Part shown: piece by piece, positions 21,993-33,775 of the stretch
Position numbering within the stretch: the first letter of the stretch is position 1
Layout: every line of letters starts with the position of its first letter
Source: Selaginella moellendorffii
Taxonomy: Eukaryota; Streptophyta; Lycopodiopsida; Selaginellales; Selaginellaceae
Direction: 5' to 3'
DNA length: 64,000 nucleotides
Assembly: GCF_000143415.4 (NCBI RefSeq)
Contig: NW_003314261.1
Span: 1,351,674 to 1,415,673, forward strand
Notes under the pieces: model-generated
Seen by the model: only the letters and a program-made list of their open reading frames with translations
Databases searched by the model: none
Told to the model about the DNA's origin: nothing
Position numbers and translations under genes: made by a program

Positions 21993-22877
21993 TCTCTTTA
22001 AACCCTAAAGTTTATTAGTAAAAACTTTATGGTTAATTAGTTTTTATTAAAGATATGATTTTAGAAAAGCCATGCCATTAATTGTAAGCCATAAATTTAT
22101 CCGAAGCACCCATGTTAATAAAGATCTAATAAAGTTACTTTGGAGGTTCCCTCAATAATAATAATAATAAGTTATTATTATTATTTAAATTTAATTTTTT
22201 GTTTGCTTAAGCAAACCTATAGGAGAACTAAGATGATAATGTATGTTATTAAATAGTACTTGAATATTAACGTTACTTGAATATTTTAGAATATTTTACC
22301 ATTTAACGGTTGTTATGGATTAATTTTGTATTTATAATTTATAAGCTTCCTTAAACACTTTTTAGTATATTCTTTTTTATTCTACTATCTAATAGTTGAT
22401 ATATAATAAGATTAATCTTGTGTTTATAAATTATAAACATGTTTATAATTATAAACTTTTATTTGATCAATTGGATTAATAAGTAAAAATAACATTACTA
22501 TTAAGCAAAATTACATGCAGAATTCTACTTTATGCGTAATTTGTAAAAGTTTTGTAAATTAAAATTGAAATATGACAAGTACATGCAAGAATATACCAGG
22601 CATGTTGTTGTTTAGCCCTAAACATTCAGGAAGCTTCGTAAACCCGAGCATAAACCCTAAAGTCAGAGAGGGGAGGACCATCTGCGCTCGATAGACGCTA
22701 GGGTATGGATTGACGAGGCGCAGGCTGCGAGGAGCAGCTGCCAATTCCCAGAGTTTGCAAAGCAATTGTATGAGGGATGAGGGATTGATTGGGGAATCCT
22801 GCATCGCATTCCTGAGGTAAGATAGGGTTGTGTAGAGGCGAATTGAGCGATTCTTCTGGGCCTGGATTTAGGTCGGT
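21993..22877. promoter_or_regulatory. Divergent intergenic region, Nepro-like / WDR48-like, with MITE
   Basis: Both neighbours are transcribed away from this region. A telo-box lies next to each gene (taaaccctaaag near 22003, cataaaccctaaag near 22650). The AT-rich MITE-like copy 2 sits between the two promoters, and a trinucleotide AAT run precedes it at about 22150-22185. Confidence 0.6.
22198..22513 (+). mobile_element. MITE-like AT-rich element, copy 2
   Basis: About 316 bp, longer than copy 1 by an internal block. It starts tttgtttgcttaagcaaac and ends ttaagcaaaatta, so the terminal repeats match copy 1 with a few changes. It shares ataagattaatcttgtgttt and gatcaattggattaataag with copy 1. 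Both copies are preceded by aaatttaattttt. Confidence 0.7.
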
Positions 22878-25800
22878 ATGCATCGAGTCGCGAGCACTGG
22901 CAACGCTGCAAATCCATCCCGGCCTCGGAAGGAACGTAGACTGACATATGTTTTTACCGATGCTGACGATTCTACGGTAAGCCAAAACTTTCCTTCTTTC
23001 TATTTGATTTTTTGTGCTCTAGCTAAGACTTCGTTCGTTCAGCACTCTTCTGGTGTCAATTGTGTGAAAGTCTCGTCTTCCAGCGATTTGTCCGATGGAA
23101 AAAGATCTCTTTTCAGTGGCAGTCGTGATGGAACGCTCAAAAGATGGGAGGTTGATGAAGAGGTCGCGACTTGCTGTGCTACTTTTGAGTCGCATGTCGA
23201 CTGGGTATGTGTGGATTTCCATTTTTTCTTGTGATGTTAAAATTCTTTCACAGGTGAACGATCTTGTTCTCACAGGAGAAGACACTCTCGTGTCTTGCTC
23301 TTCTGATACCACGCTCAAGGTACTTCTAGTTTTTTCTCCAAGGCGTCTCTTAGTTTTCCTGATGCCACCAGACTTGGAACGCATTTTCGAATGGAGCTTG
23401 TACTAGGACATTTCGGCAGCACTCGGATTATGTCACGTCATTGGCTGCTGCTCGGCATGTAAGGAATTCGATTCACATCTTTTTACTGTTGATGATGTCT
23501 ATATTGTTTTGATGGAAGACCGACACTGTGGCTTCGGGGGGCCTCGGTTGCGAAGTTTTCATCTGGGACCTTGAAGCTGCGACGGCTCCTGTGTCGAAAG
23601 CACGAAGTGATGGTTTGGAGGAAACCAGATATGACGGAATGCATAAGACCTCTGGAAATCTACTACATTCCGAGAGATCGACTGCTGCAATTACTCCTGC
23701 ACAAACCTACGCTCCAATACCAGCAAAGGGACATAAACAATCTGTGTATGCCCTTGCCATCAACGATGCTGGAACCGTGCTTGTCTCCGGAGGCACGGAA
23801 AAGGTACGTTCTTGCTCGCCTTCGAACATTGGAAAGTTAACCTTTTCAATAGGCTGTAAGAGTATGGGATCCAAGAAGTGGTGCAAAGCAAATGAAGTTG
23901 AAGGGCCATACTGATAACGTTCGAAGCTTGCTCTTGGATCCGTCGGGAAGGTAACACACTCGAAGCGTATTCTTCATGCATTTTCTCATTGTCTTTTTAA
24001 CAGATTATGTTTGTCAGGGTCTTCAGATTCAATTATCAGGTAGCTATACATCATACATGTTTATTTCCGACTGATAACTAGCGTCAATGCCAGGCTTTGG
24101 GATCTTGGGCAGCAACGTTGTGTTCATTCATATGCTGTGCACACTGACTCAGTGTGGACAATGGCGAGCACATCCTCTTTTAGTCACGTTTACAGTGGCG
24201 GCAAAGACTTGTCGGTATGTTTTAAAATCTTTTTGTAATTCATGGAGGTTATTTGACAGACTTTGTACAGGTTTATTTGACAGATCTTTCTTCTCGCGAG
24301 AGCATACTGCTGTTTACAGAACAGCATCCTATTCTTCAGATGGCGTTGCAAGATGACGATTGGCTCTGGGTAGCGTCGACAGATTCCTCAATTCGTAAAT
24401 GGCCTGCACGGGAGAGAATATCCGCCAAAGCACTCCAAAAAGCAAATTCCTTTGTGGCTGGATCGCTTCCTTTCTCTCGTGCAAGAGCGTGGATTGATGG
24501 GTCCGCTCCGGTACGATTACGTTCGATGACTTTTAGTTTTTATAGCGTTGATTGCAGGCACCCCTGTACACGGAACCATCTTCTATTATTCCAGGCACAC
24601 CTGGAATCGTGAAACATGCACTGCTGAATGACAAACGACATGTGCTTACAAAGGTACAGTTAACTTTTAAAGTTCAAACCAAACTGGTGTCTTTCCCTTG
24701 CAGGATACGGAGGACAATGTGAAGCTCTGGGAGATCACTCGCGGAGCTGTAGTCGAGAACTATGGAAAAGTATTTCTGCCCTGCAAAGTTTCTCTTACGC
24801 TTCATGCTCAAGGTTTGTTTGTAGGTCTCGTTCGATGACAAAGAAAAGGAGCTCTTTGAGATGGTAAGCAAGTTTGTCTTTCATTAACTTTTTATCAACT
24901 CAACCCTTGTGAAGGTGAGCGTGCCGACGTGGTTTACCATGGATACGCGGTTGGGGAGCATTTCTATACATCTAGATACGCCTCAATGCTTCTCGGCAGA
25001 GATGTATGCCGTGGATTTGCATGTTCCTGGGGCGTCTGAAGAGACCAAGGTAACCAAGCAGATATACAAGTGAAACTTACAAGTTGTGTTTGCAGTTAAA
25101 TCTTGGACAAGAGACGTTGCGTGGTCTCTTTGCGCACTGGCTTTCTCGACGAAAGCAGAAGACGTCGACGCATCTAGCTAATGGGGACGCCTTGTCAAGT
25201 CTAAGGACATTGTCGGACAACGCTCATGACAACACAGACAGTCAAGTTGTGTTCGATTTTTCTACGTCCATCCCTCCCTCAATTATCACGGAGGGCTCAC
25301 AGGGTGGACCATGGAGGAAGAAAGTGTCCGACTTGGAAGGCGTTGAAGACGAGAAGGAGCTACCGAGATGGTGCATCGACTGTGTAGCACACGCACAAAT
25401 CCCTCCTCGTGAGCAGTCCAAGTAAGTACTTAATTGTTGCGTGAAAGTTCCTCTCCTCATTCCCTGCAATCGCAGGTGTAGCTTCTTTCTACATCCATAC
25501 GAAGGAACTGCTCTGCAAGTTCTCACGCAAGGAAAACTGAGCGCACCGAAGATCCTAAGAATACAGAAGGTTACAAAGTTCGTGTTCCCTCGATCAAATC
25601 TCTTCATGATTTTTCATTCCAGGTGATTAACTACGTGCTCGAGAAGCTAGTTCTGGACAGACCTCTAGACGATCACGCCTCCGGTCCACAAATGCCTGGT
25701 AACGTTTACGATTACAGGCCCAGCTCAAGGCCGTGGCAATCTAACCCGAAGCCAGCGATCGAGATACTGTGTAACCAGCAGGTAAGCTCCCAGTTCTTAG

Positions 25801-25942
25801 CATTTTTTCCAAGATCTGGAGCTAAAACTACGCGCAGGTTTTGTCTCCCGATATGAGCCTGGCAACTGTGAGAACATACATCTGGAAAAAACCGGAAGAT
25901 CTTTGCTTGTATTATCGAAACATCCAGACGCAAAGCCGGTGA
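22878..25942 (+). CDS. WDR48: WD40 protein of WDR48/UAF1 type
   Basis: WDR48 (UAF1) binds and activates ubiquitin-specific proteases. About thirteen short exons encode roughly 740 residues. The N-terminal beta-propeller has repeats such as [93 protein letters not shown] and [21 protein letters not shown] further repeat contains [14 protein letters not shown]. After the propeller comes the region equivalent to the DUF3337 (WDR48 C-terminal) domain, with [20 protein letters not shown], a middle disordered stretch, [58 protein letters not shown] and [15 protein letters not shown]. This C-terminal SUMO-like end separates WDR48 from other WD40 proteins. The terminal TGA is at 25940-25942. Confidence 0.9.
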
Positions 25943-26502
25943 TAAGGAACGAAAGGAAGCGTCGGTCCAAACTAATCGGCACAAAGTTTGTACAGACACA
26001 AGAAAGGTTTTTTAAAGTGGCCTACCATTTTTTTTTTTTTGTTTCTCCACAAGGTGTACGGAAGTTCTTCCCCTTGCTAAGCCCGTACTAAGCTGAACGT
26101 ACGGTTGCGATGGTGCCAACGTGGAAAGTCGATCGGACGGTGGGACAAGGGGAATCATAATTTGTGACCTGGATGGAGAGCAGAGCTATGGCGGGCGAGG
26201 AGCACGACGATGAAGGCGCTGCCCTGCGATCCCCATGGCGCTCGATTCCAGGTTCCTAGCCCCCATTTTCCAGGCCACGGATGGATCGATTGACCCGGAA
26301 TCGCGGCGGGAAATCGTCGATGGAGCAGTGTATGGTAATAGGTTCTCCCTAGTTCTTGGCGCCACCGGCATTGGATCATCGCTGGCCCGTGCTTATGACT
26401 TTTGATCTGGGCGAGCTACGAAATCATAGGTCGAGATGGATGGATGCGACCGGGAAATGGTACGATTTCTATGAGGTGCTGGGGGCGCTTGTGAGTAGGA
26501 TT
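25943..26502 (+). promoter_or_regulatory. Intergenic region and leader of GRIK-like kinase
   Basis: Contains the 3' UTR of the WDR48-like gene and the promoter and leader of the kinase. An in-frame ATG at 26356 would add 49 residues to the kinase, but that stretch shows no family similarity and I treat it as leader. Confidence 0.5.
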
Positions 26503-28256
26503 ATGGGGTGCTTTGGCTGCTGCTTTGGGCTGAGTAGGAAATCTACCAAAGCTTCGAAGCAAGCGAGCTATTATCCGGCAGGAGCTTCGCAAGAGCAGCT
26601 GCTCAAGTTTCCAGGGAGTGATACCGCGTCCAGTGGCAAGAGGAGTTCTTCGGCAAGGTTTTCGAGCAGTGGTCGGGAATTGGTGGGAGTTAGACTAGGA
26701 AAATCGAGCCAGGAAAATGGATGGTCTGTGGAAAACGCTGCTAATCCGGTGACCGATGTGAAGATCACTCGACGAGCGAATACTTCCCAGGTAAGTGCGC
26801 ATTGTGTGCCTACAGAATCACGGTTAGAAAAAAAATTCTTGTGTTTTTTTTTTTTTTTTTGTAGAGCTACGATGGGAGTAAAATGATCAATCAATACGTC
26901 CGTCACGAAAGAATTGGGAAAGGGAGCTATGGGAAAGTGGTGAGTGGAAGTCTTTCAACTTTCTGTAGAAACATTTTATTCCCTTTCAGGTACTGCACCG
27001 TAGCTTGTTTGATCAAAAGTTTTATGCCATCAAGGTACTGAATTGTCTCGCACCATGTGCTAGATCTAACCGCTGTTTTTGAAGGTGTTTGATAAGTCGC
27101 GACTAGGGAAAATTCGGGTAGCCCCGTCTGAAACTGCAATGATGGACGTTCGTAGAGAAGTAAGTCTCTTGTTTTCTATGAAATTTTTCTACGAAGCATT
27201 ATGAGATGTTCTTTCACTCTCATTTTCTGCAATGTTTTTATTTTTAATTTTTTCAGGTAGAGGTAATGAAGCACTTGAGACATCCTAACATTGTTAGATT
27301 GATTGAGGTCATAGATGATCCAGAGTGTGACCAGCTCTATATGGGTAAGATTGTGATTATTATGTTGTTGCTACTTATGTATACTTGTCTTTCAGTTCTG
27401 GAGTACATAGAAGGGCAACGAATGTTTAAACAATCTGGACCACCTGGTGGCCTTGGCGAGTCCACAGCGAGACGCTACTTCAGAGACATCGTGGCGGGTT
27501 TGATGTATCTTCACAACAATGTAGGGTCTACCTTTTCTTTGCTTTTTTGCTTGAGTTGATCGCGCATTCTATCAATCGACAGAAAGTTATCCATGGAGAT
27601 ATCAAGCCCGAGAACCTGATGATCACTGCCGAAGGCAGGATCAAAATTGGAGATTTTGGTATCAGTCGAACTTTCGAGGTACCACAGAGTTTGTGGTGTG
27701 GTGGTGAGATGAAAGTTTTTCTTTCTTTCTTTTGCCGCAGGGCGATGATGATCTTTTACGTCGATCTCCTGGCACTCCTGTCTTCACAGCACCAGAATGC
27801 TGTAAAGGTGTTTCTCGTGATTGGAGCTCTTCCGACATGACTCATGTGTGTTTGTTTTGTTCTTTTTATTCTCGGAAAGGCATGGCATATCACGGAAAGG
27901 CCGCGGACGTCTGGGCTCTCGGAGTGACTTTGTACTGCATGGTCACAGGACAGTATCCATTTGTTGGGGAAAACTTTCAGGACACTTATGACAAGGTAAG
28001 CACCCCGATGGATGGGTATCTAATCATTTGACACGCTAGCGCTTTGCAGATTGTCCAGCAAGAGCTCTCGATGCCTCCTGGCCTGGATCCCGATCTTCAA
28101 AACCTGTTGGAAGGACTTCTCTGTAAAGGTGCGAAGGTTTCATTGATGCCCAACTTGAGTTTATATGTAACTTTTTCCTTTTTCTTAGATCCCGACCAAC
28201 GAATGACACTAGATGCTGTTTTGTGCCATCCTTGGCTCCTTAAAGCAAGCTCCTAG
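26503..28256 (+). CDS. GRIK: Protein kinase of GRIK/SnAK type (SnRK1-activating, CaMKK-like)
   Basis: GRIK kinases phosphorylate the activation loop of SnRK1, the plant AMPK. Started at MGCFGCCFGLSRKSTK, which resembles the Cys-rich GCFGCFG start of known GRIKs. The kinase domain follows a 95-residue Ser-rich leader: glycine loop RIGKGSYGKVV, Lys in KFYAIKVFDK, the family insert RVAPSETAMMDVRREVEVMK, hinge VLEYIEGQ, catalytic loop VIHGDIKPENLMI with HGD in place of HRD as usual for this family, DFG in KIGDFGISRTFE, activation segment LLRRSPGTPVFTAPECC and the C-lobe ADVWALGVTLYCMVTGQYPF. It ends LCKDPDQRMTLDAVLCHPWL. Nine or so exons. All catalytic residues are present, so activity is expected. 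Confidence 0.9.
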
Positions 28257-28960
28257 AAAGGTCCGTGGATGTAACGTGTCTAAAGTCGTTTGGTAACACT
28301 TGGAAATCAAATCCACAGGGGGCGTGATCTGTGCTTTTGCTTCATGGCATGGCACCAATCTCGACTTCATGTGGTTAAGAAACTGGTAAGAATTCCGTGT
28401 TTGTTTACTCGCTCTCAACTCGCAATCGTTGAATTTTCCTCCAGGAAGGAAGTTTTGGTAGACTACACTTCAGAATGTTAGCATTCCGGTCAAGAAGAAG
28501 TGGCGAATCACTTTCTCGGTAGCTTGTTTGTTGGAATCAAAACACCCAAACACAGGAAAAAGGCAAAGCTGATGATGATCGTCACGTACAATAAACACTC
28601 GCCACCATCGAGGAAGTTTTGTTCCAATCTAAGAAAACCTCATAAAAAAAAACAAGTTTGAGCCCAAAAGTCCGTGTTTGTTTTGTCTGTGCTCTCATAA
28701 ATTGGAAGAATTAAAATCTCTTCGTTCCATTGATCATCGAGTGAACAAAAACAACGAAGTAAAGTTATCAGAGAGGAAAAGACTTCGTCTCTGTCTGTCA
28801 ATCCAACCAGGACATCGCAGAAAGAAAGAAATCAAGACAAAAAAAAAAACGAAGAAAAAGAAGAGCCACAAACCTCCCCCAAGAACCAGTAGAGATGTTT
28901 GCTGCCGCTGTGTTCCAGCTCCAATCCTCCATAGCTCAGCTTCCAGTTCTTTCCTCTTCT
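28257..28960. other. Convergent 3' region, kinase / 3-ketoacyl-CoA synthase
   Basis: Both neighbours end here. The stretch holds A-rich tracts (about 28840-28865) and the two 3' UTRs. Short frames are not conserved and no gene is evident. Confidence 0.55.
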
Positions 28961-30463
28961 CTAGATGTGAGCCAGCGAGACCGGGAACTCGTCGATAAAG
29001 TCCGACCACGCGTTCTTCACTTGATCCGGCTTGAGCGACTTTCGAGCTCTCCACACCGCGCTGTTGCACTTAAACCCGGATCCAAAAGCAATCTGCCAGA
29101 TCCGGTCCCCGCGAGCAATCCTCCCCTTGGCCTCGCAGTAGGCGAGCTCGTACCACAGCGAGCTCGAGGAAGTGTTCCCCCAGCGGTAGAGCGTCATCCT
29201 CGACGGCTCCATATGCCACGGCGAGAGCTGGAGGTTCTTCTCCAGCTCGTCCAGCACGGCCCTCCCCCCGGCGTGGATGCAAAAGTGCTCGAACGCCAGC
29301 TTGAAGTCGGGGATGTAAGGCCGGACTTTCATCTTGAGCACCTTCCTCGCGAAGAGCGTGAAGAAGAACATGATCTGCTCGGACAGCGGCAGCACCAGCG
29401 GACCCAGCGTCGTGATGTTGGTCTTGAGCGCGTCGCCGGCCACCGCCATGAGATCCCGCGACAGTGAAACTCCCACCGTCCCCTTGTCGTCCTCCTGCTG
29501 GTAGACGCACTGGAAGCACTTCTCGTCGGCCCCCTTGTGAGTTCTCACCGTGTGGACGAGCTCGTACTTGGCGCGGCGTCGCGCGGACCGCTTGTTGGAG
29601 AGGAGGATGGCCGCTCCACCCATCCGGAAGAGGCAGTTTGGCACCAGCATGGAGCGCTCGTTGCCAAAGTACCAGTTGAGCGTGATGTTCTCCATGCTCA
29701 CCACCAGCGCGTACGTGTTGGTGTGGACCTGGAGCAGATCCTTGGCGAGGTCGATGGAGATCACCCCGGCGCTGCAGCCCATCCCGCCGAGATTCAAGCT
29801 CGTGATGTTGCCGCGCATCCGGTAGTGATTGACGATCATGGCCGAGAGCGATGGAGTGGGATTGAAGAGGCTGCAGTTGACGACCAGCACGCCGATGTCC
29901 TTGGGCTTCACTCCGGTCTTGGCCAGGAGCTCGTCGATGGCTCCAAACATGACGATCTCGGCCTCCTTCCTCGCCTCCCTCATGCATGGATTGGGCGGAA
30001 CGTTCATCACTGCCTCGGGGAGATAAGTGTCCTCGCCCAGCCCGGATCTCTCCAAGATCTTCTTCTGGAACTCGAGAGTGGTGTCGTTGAAAGCCCCCGA
30101 GAGCGTGGATCGCTCCATGAAAGTGGCCTTGGAGCACTTCCTCTCGTCGTCGGGCTTGTAGCACGCGAAATCCACGAGATAGACCGGGCGGGGCCGCGAC
30201 ATGAAGTAGAGCGTCGCCGCGAAGACGAGCGCCCCGGAGCACGCCAGCACGCTCACCAGATTGAACTGCAAGTGCTCCCACAGCTTCCAGATGTCGTCGA
30301 TCCCCAGCCTGCCGATCTCCGCGGCCACCAGGAGCATCAGCGGCACCAGCAGGAAGATGAGCGCCCGCGACACCACATAGAGGTAGCCCAGCTTCACGTA
30401 CTTGAGCCGCACGGACTGGAGGAAATCCGGGAGCCTCGATCTTACCCGCGGGGGACGATCCAT
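28961..30463 (-). CDS. KCS: 3-ketoacyl-CoA synthase (FAE1-type), very-long-chain fatty acid elongase
   Basis: KCS condenses malonyl-CoA with an acyl-CoA, the committed step of fatty acid elongation in the ER, feeding wax, suberin and sphingolipids. A single exon of 500 codons started at [20 protein letters not shown]; an upstream in-frame ATG exists but its extension is leader-like. Two membrane segments lie near residues 30-100 ([15 protein letters not shown] and [17 protein letters not shown]). The FAE1 domain follows with the active Cys in [20 protein letters not shown], the His in [15 protein letters not shown] and the Asn in [16 protein letters not shown], plus [11 protein letters not shown] near the end. 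The whole catalytic triad is intact. The codons are GC-rich. Long antisense frames over it (29537-30526 and others) are shadows. Confidence 0.96.
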   Translation of the reverse strand: MDRPPRVRSRLPDFLQSVRLKYVKLGYLYVVSRALIFLLVPLMLLVAAEIGRLGIDDIWKLWEHLQFNLVSVLACSGALVFAATLYFMSRPRPVYLVDFACYKPDDERKCSKATFMERSTLSGAFNDTTLEFQKKILERSGLGEDTYLPEAVMNVPPNPCMREARKEAEIVMFGAIDELLAKTGVKPKDIGVLVVNCSLFNPTPSLSAMIVNHYRMRGNITSLNLGGMGCSAGVISIDLAKDLLQVHTNTYALVVSMENITLNWYFGNERSMLVPNCLFRMGGAAILLSNKRSARRRAKYELVHTVRTHKGADEKCFQCVYQQEDDKGTVGVSLSRDLMAVAGDALKTNITTLGPLVLPLSEQIMFFFTLFARKVLKMKVRPYIPDFKLAFEHFCIHAGGRAVLDELEKNLQLSPWHMEPSRMTLYRWGNTSSSSLWYELAYCEAKGRIARGDRIWQIAFGSGFKCNSAVWRARKSLKPDQVKNAWSDFIDEFPVSLAHI

Positions 30464-30901
30464 TGCTGGACAAATGCGGCGCGCGGCTTGGCTTCTTCTT
30501 CTGTCAGATCCGAGCTTGGCGCATGAAACCAAAGATTTCCCTCTCTCCCACTCCTCCTTTTCTCCCTTCTCGCGAGCCAAGAACCCTAAAATCTGGAAGA
30601 ATGGGCGGCATAGCATGGGCGGCATTTATATCACCGCTGGCGGTCCATTACGTACCACGCGGAACGCCAAAAGACCAGCCGGACATATCGCTATCGATTT
30701 TTACTCCTGGCCATAAAGAGCTAGCCCTAATGTTTGAAAAAATAAAAGACTGGGGATATGCTCGTTAGCTCGAGCTAGCCCTAAGTTTTGAAAAAATAGA
30801 AAAAGGGGATATGCCGCGCATCCGGTTAGCTAACAAACGCCCTTTAACTAACCCAGGGGGGTTAGGCCAAGAACTTAGGTTTTGGGCCACCTCTCTCATC
30901 G
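30464..30901. promoter_or_regulatory. Divergent promoter, 3-ketoacyl-CoA synthase / plastid membrane protein
   Basis: Start codons face away from each other. Two short related segments (gctagccctaatgtttgaaaaaata at about 30721 and gctagccctaagttttgaaaaaata at about 30774) form a 53-bp-spaced direct repeat, each containing a CCCTAA telo-box-like core. No coding signal. Confidence 0.55.
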
Positions 30902-32277
30902 ATGGCGACGATGACCAGCGCGATTCTTGTCCCTCCCGCGCGCTGCTGCTCCAGGTACTCCCCCCAATCGAGTAGATTACTCCCTCGCGACGCGATTTGG
31001 AGCGTCAGCTCCCGGGATTTCGCGCTGCGACGGGATGTCTCGGCTCGGGCATGGTGGTCTTCGAAGAAGAAGGATCAAGAACAGGCGGAGGTGACCGCTG
31101 CTACCTCAGAGACGGAGGTTTCGAAAGGAAGTGGGAGGAAGAATGCTGGGAAGAATGCGGTGGCAGCAGCGCCGGTTGTGAAAGAAGAGGTGGAAGAGGT
31201 GGAGATGAGCTGGGTGGAGGAGAAGACCGGGGAGCTTGTCCAGATGACCGGGAATGCCATTCAAGCGATTCCAGGGCCCAGGGTGGGACAGAGCTCCGTT
31301 CCATGGCTGCTGGTTTTGCCCGTGGCGTATTTCAGCGTGACTTTCGTGATCGCTGTGTACAGGACTGTGAAGAAGTATAGCTCTCCAAAGGCGAAGAAGA
31401 GAAGGATGGTAAAGCTCTCGGAACTCTTTCGTTTTGTTCTTTCGCTTTTTACGTGGAGATGGATGATGGATGGACTCATCTTTTTGTTTCAGATTGGAAA
31501 GAATGCCTTTTTGGTGACTTCCTTGGACAAGTATTTTCCACAGCGCCGTGAAGAATTTGACAGCAAAGTGCTCAAAGAGCTGGAAAGGAAGGTAGGCTGT
31601 GATTCCTTTTTTTGTTTCTGCTCTCCTTTTCACTGCGTGTCCTTTCCAGTGCTCTTTTGACTCAAAAGAAGTGCTCCGGAAGTATATTCGATACGCCATG
31701 AACGAGCGAGCTTTCACGCCGGAGACTGTCGCAGATCTTATCCATCTCCGAAGGATCACCAAGCTGACCGACAATGAGATTGCCGACGTCTTGAACGAAA
31801 CCTCGAGGCGCGTGGTGAATGAGAATGGTCTGTGAAGATTTCGGCTTGAATCACGTCGTGACCGGGCTTTGCATGTAGGAACCGTGATGATGGATTTACG
31901 GGGACTCACGGAGAGGGGTGTCAAGCGGAAGGCTGCTGTTCGTTCTCTCTTTAGCAAGCTCCTATACTTATCTGAGGTGAAGATCTCTATACTCTGTGCT
32001 GTTTCTCACCACAGTTTCTTGTTCTCCAGTTGGACGAGTTCTGTTCGACGTCAAGAGACGCTCTGAAAATCAAAGAGCTTTTTGGAGTCACAGAGTACGT
32101 ACTGCCCTTGTAGCTGTCTTGTATTAAAACATTCTCGGTTTTCCGTGCAGCGAGGATGCAAACAGCCTGCGCATTGAGACCCTGACCCAGCTTTCGGATA
32201 TTGATTCACTAGACAAGATGGTGAATCCAGAAGACACGGCTATGGATGAAGGCACACCAGATTCAAAGGCGTCGTGA
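30902..32277 (+). CDS. Conserved plant plastid-type membrane protein with ARM-like helical region
   Basis: Six exons encode about 330 residues. A Ser/Arg-rich leader (MATMTSAILVPPARCC onward) looks like a chloroplast transit peptide. A charged linker with KKKDQEQAEV and KEEVEEVEMSWVEE leads to one strong transmembrane segment, VPWLLVLPVAYFSVTFVIAV, followed by a basic stretch SSPKAKKRRM. The C-terminal half is helical and highly conserved in plants: EVLRKYIRYAMNERAFTPET, VADLIHLRRITKLTDNEIAD, VMMDLRGLTERGVKRKAAVR and IKELFGVTDEDANSLRIETL. I recognise this as a plant family annotated as armadillo-like repeat protein, without a settled function. Exons join cleanly in frame. Confidence 0.75.
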
Positions 32278-32883
32278 CCCATGCCTTCTCGGGGTAACTT
32301 TCCACAGTTTTGGTAGCAATCATGTATCCGGGAATCTCGTCTTTTCCGTGTAGTATACTGTAAGTGTGATTTGAGTTTCAGGTCGTGCGCTTGGACTTTT
32401 TTCGTTCTGACCATAGTAAGTCCATTTCTTTCTCCGACGTGCTCAAGTCCCATGCAGTGAATTATTTGTAAACGCTGTGCCAATGTTTCAGGCTCGCGAT
32501 ATCCTTCAAAAGTTCAAGAGAACATTTTCGAGCTTGCGAAGCCATCAACGATTTCAAGCCCGCAAAGAAACCATCGCTTGTTTTCTCGATTGCTCTAGCA
32601 GCTCCATTGTAGCGCATGAGTGATGCGAGAGATGGTGTCACTTATTGAAAGCTCTTGGGCTCCAAATCACCTGGAGACATCAACTTTGGAATCAAAGTTC
32701 GAAAGTGATGGAGAAAATATTCATTCCACCGAACCGGAAGATTTTGAAGGACATTTTTCACCAACCTTGGTGTTGATCCTTTGATAAAAATCGAATCTTC
32801 TTCTGGTCAAAAAGTACGTACGTAAGCAAGCACCAAGATCTTTCGCTCTATAGGAAGATCAGGGCGAGTCCCAACTGGACAGT
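32278..32883 (+). promoter_or_regulatory. Intergenic region upstream of CYSTM gene
   Basis: Contains the 3' UTR of the upstream gene and the presumed promoter of the CYSTM gene. No family-like protein is seen on either strand. Confidence 0.5.
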
Positions 32884-33191
32884 ATGGGAACTTCTTATCC
32901 TTATCCTCCTCAAGGTAAGAGAAGAGTTTGAAGTTAATGATCTATGGATGAATCTTTCCTTCTCCAATTCAAGGCTATCCTCCTCCAGTGGCGCCCCCGC
33001 CGCAATACTATTACCAGGGGCCTTCTCACCGCGAGAAAGGATTTGCAGAAGGATGGTAAGCTCAGCGAGCACAGATTTTCTACCGGTTTTTATCACTCTT
33101 TTGGTCGTCTTGCAGTTTAGCTGGTCTGTGCTGCTGCTGGCTGCTAGAGATTTGTTGCTGCTGTGGCCCGCATATGTTTCTGGGCTGTTAG
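32884..33191 (+). CDS. CYSTM (cysteine-rich transmembrane) small protein
   Basis: A three-exon gene too short for a long open frame. Exon 1 (32884-32914) gives MGTSYPYPPQ, exon 2 from 32974 gives GYPPPVAPPPQYYYQGPSHR and EKGFAEGC, and exon 3 from about 33118 gives LAGLCCCWLLEICCCCGP and ends MFLGC with TAG at 33189-33191. This is the CYSTM plan: a Pro/Tyr/Gly-rich N-terminus followed by a short Cys-rich membrane helix. About 60 residues. CYSTM proteins are tail-anchored, stress-responsive and form dimers in plants and fungi. Splice borders were chosen as GT/AG sites that keep the Cys-rich end in frame. Confidence 0.83.
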
Positions 33192-33485
33192 TATCAGTAC
33201 TTTCTTAGTCTATGATAATCATATATTGACACCATGTATCTATCAGTGCCTGAAACATTTGCAATTATATGTGTTCTGAGAGACAATAGTTAATCATGTC
33301 TAGGAGCCAAAACTTGCTACCGGCACAACCACTTTCATAAAAAGGAGAATTTTAGTCGTAAAGATCCCTTTCTCGCTCTTCCCATCCTTGGTGATCAGGC
33401 TCCCAGTGGACGATAAAATGCTCAAAAGCATGCCACTGCCACTGTTCGCACCAGTGTGTGGCAATGAATGAACGCGTTGTAACAT

Positions 33486-33630
33486 TTCACGCTGGTGAGA
33501 TCCATCTATACCGGCGTGCTGGACGAAATCTGGGGCTTACGGACTGGCATATGGAGCCGTCGAGGATGGGGAAATACTTTGTCAAGCTCGCTGTCGCTCC
33601 GGGGTTTAAATGCAACAGCCCGGTCAGGTC
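33486..33630 (+). pseudogene. 3-ketoacyl-CoA synthase fragment
   Basis: Short pieces match the C-terminal end of KCS in order but in shifting frames: [11 protein letters not shown], then GNTLSSSL in the next frame, then APGFKCNSPV. The intact gene at 28961-30463 has [20 protein letters not shown] and [11 protein letters not shown] at the same places. The differences and frame changes show an old fragment, likely of another KCS copy, lying on the opposite strand to the intact gene. Confidence 0.75.
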
Positions 33631-33775
33631 TGCTCTCTTTTCTTAAAAAAAGATCTCTTTTTTTTTAAAAAGAAAAAGCCAAAAAAAAAAGCTTACTGCT
33701 TTAAAACAATATGACAAGTTTAACATTGCTTTCAAAGCTTCAACCTTCACAAGCTTCTAATTTTTTTTTCCATAT

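Noticed and set aside
29537-30526. 329-codon plus-strand frame opposite 3-ketoacyl-CoA synthase
   Set aside because: It is antisense to a confirmed KCS exon, has His/Glu/Arg-rich low-complexity composition typical of GC-rich antisense frames, and shows no family.
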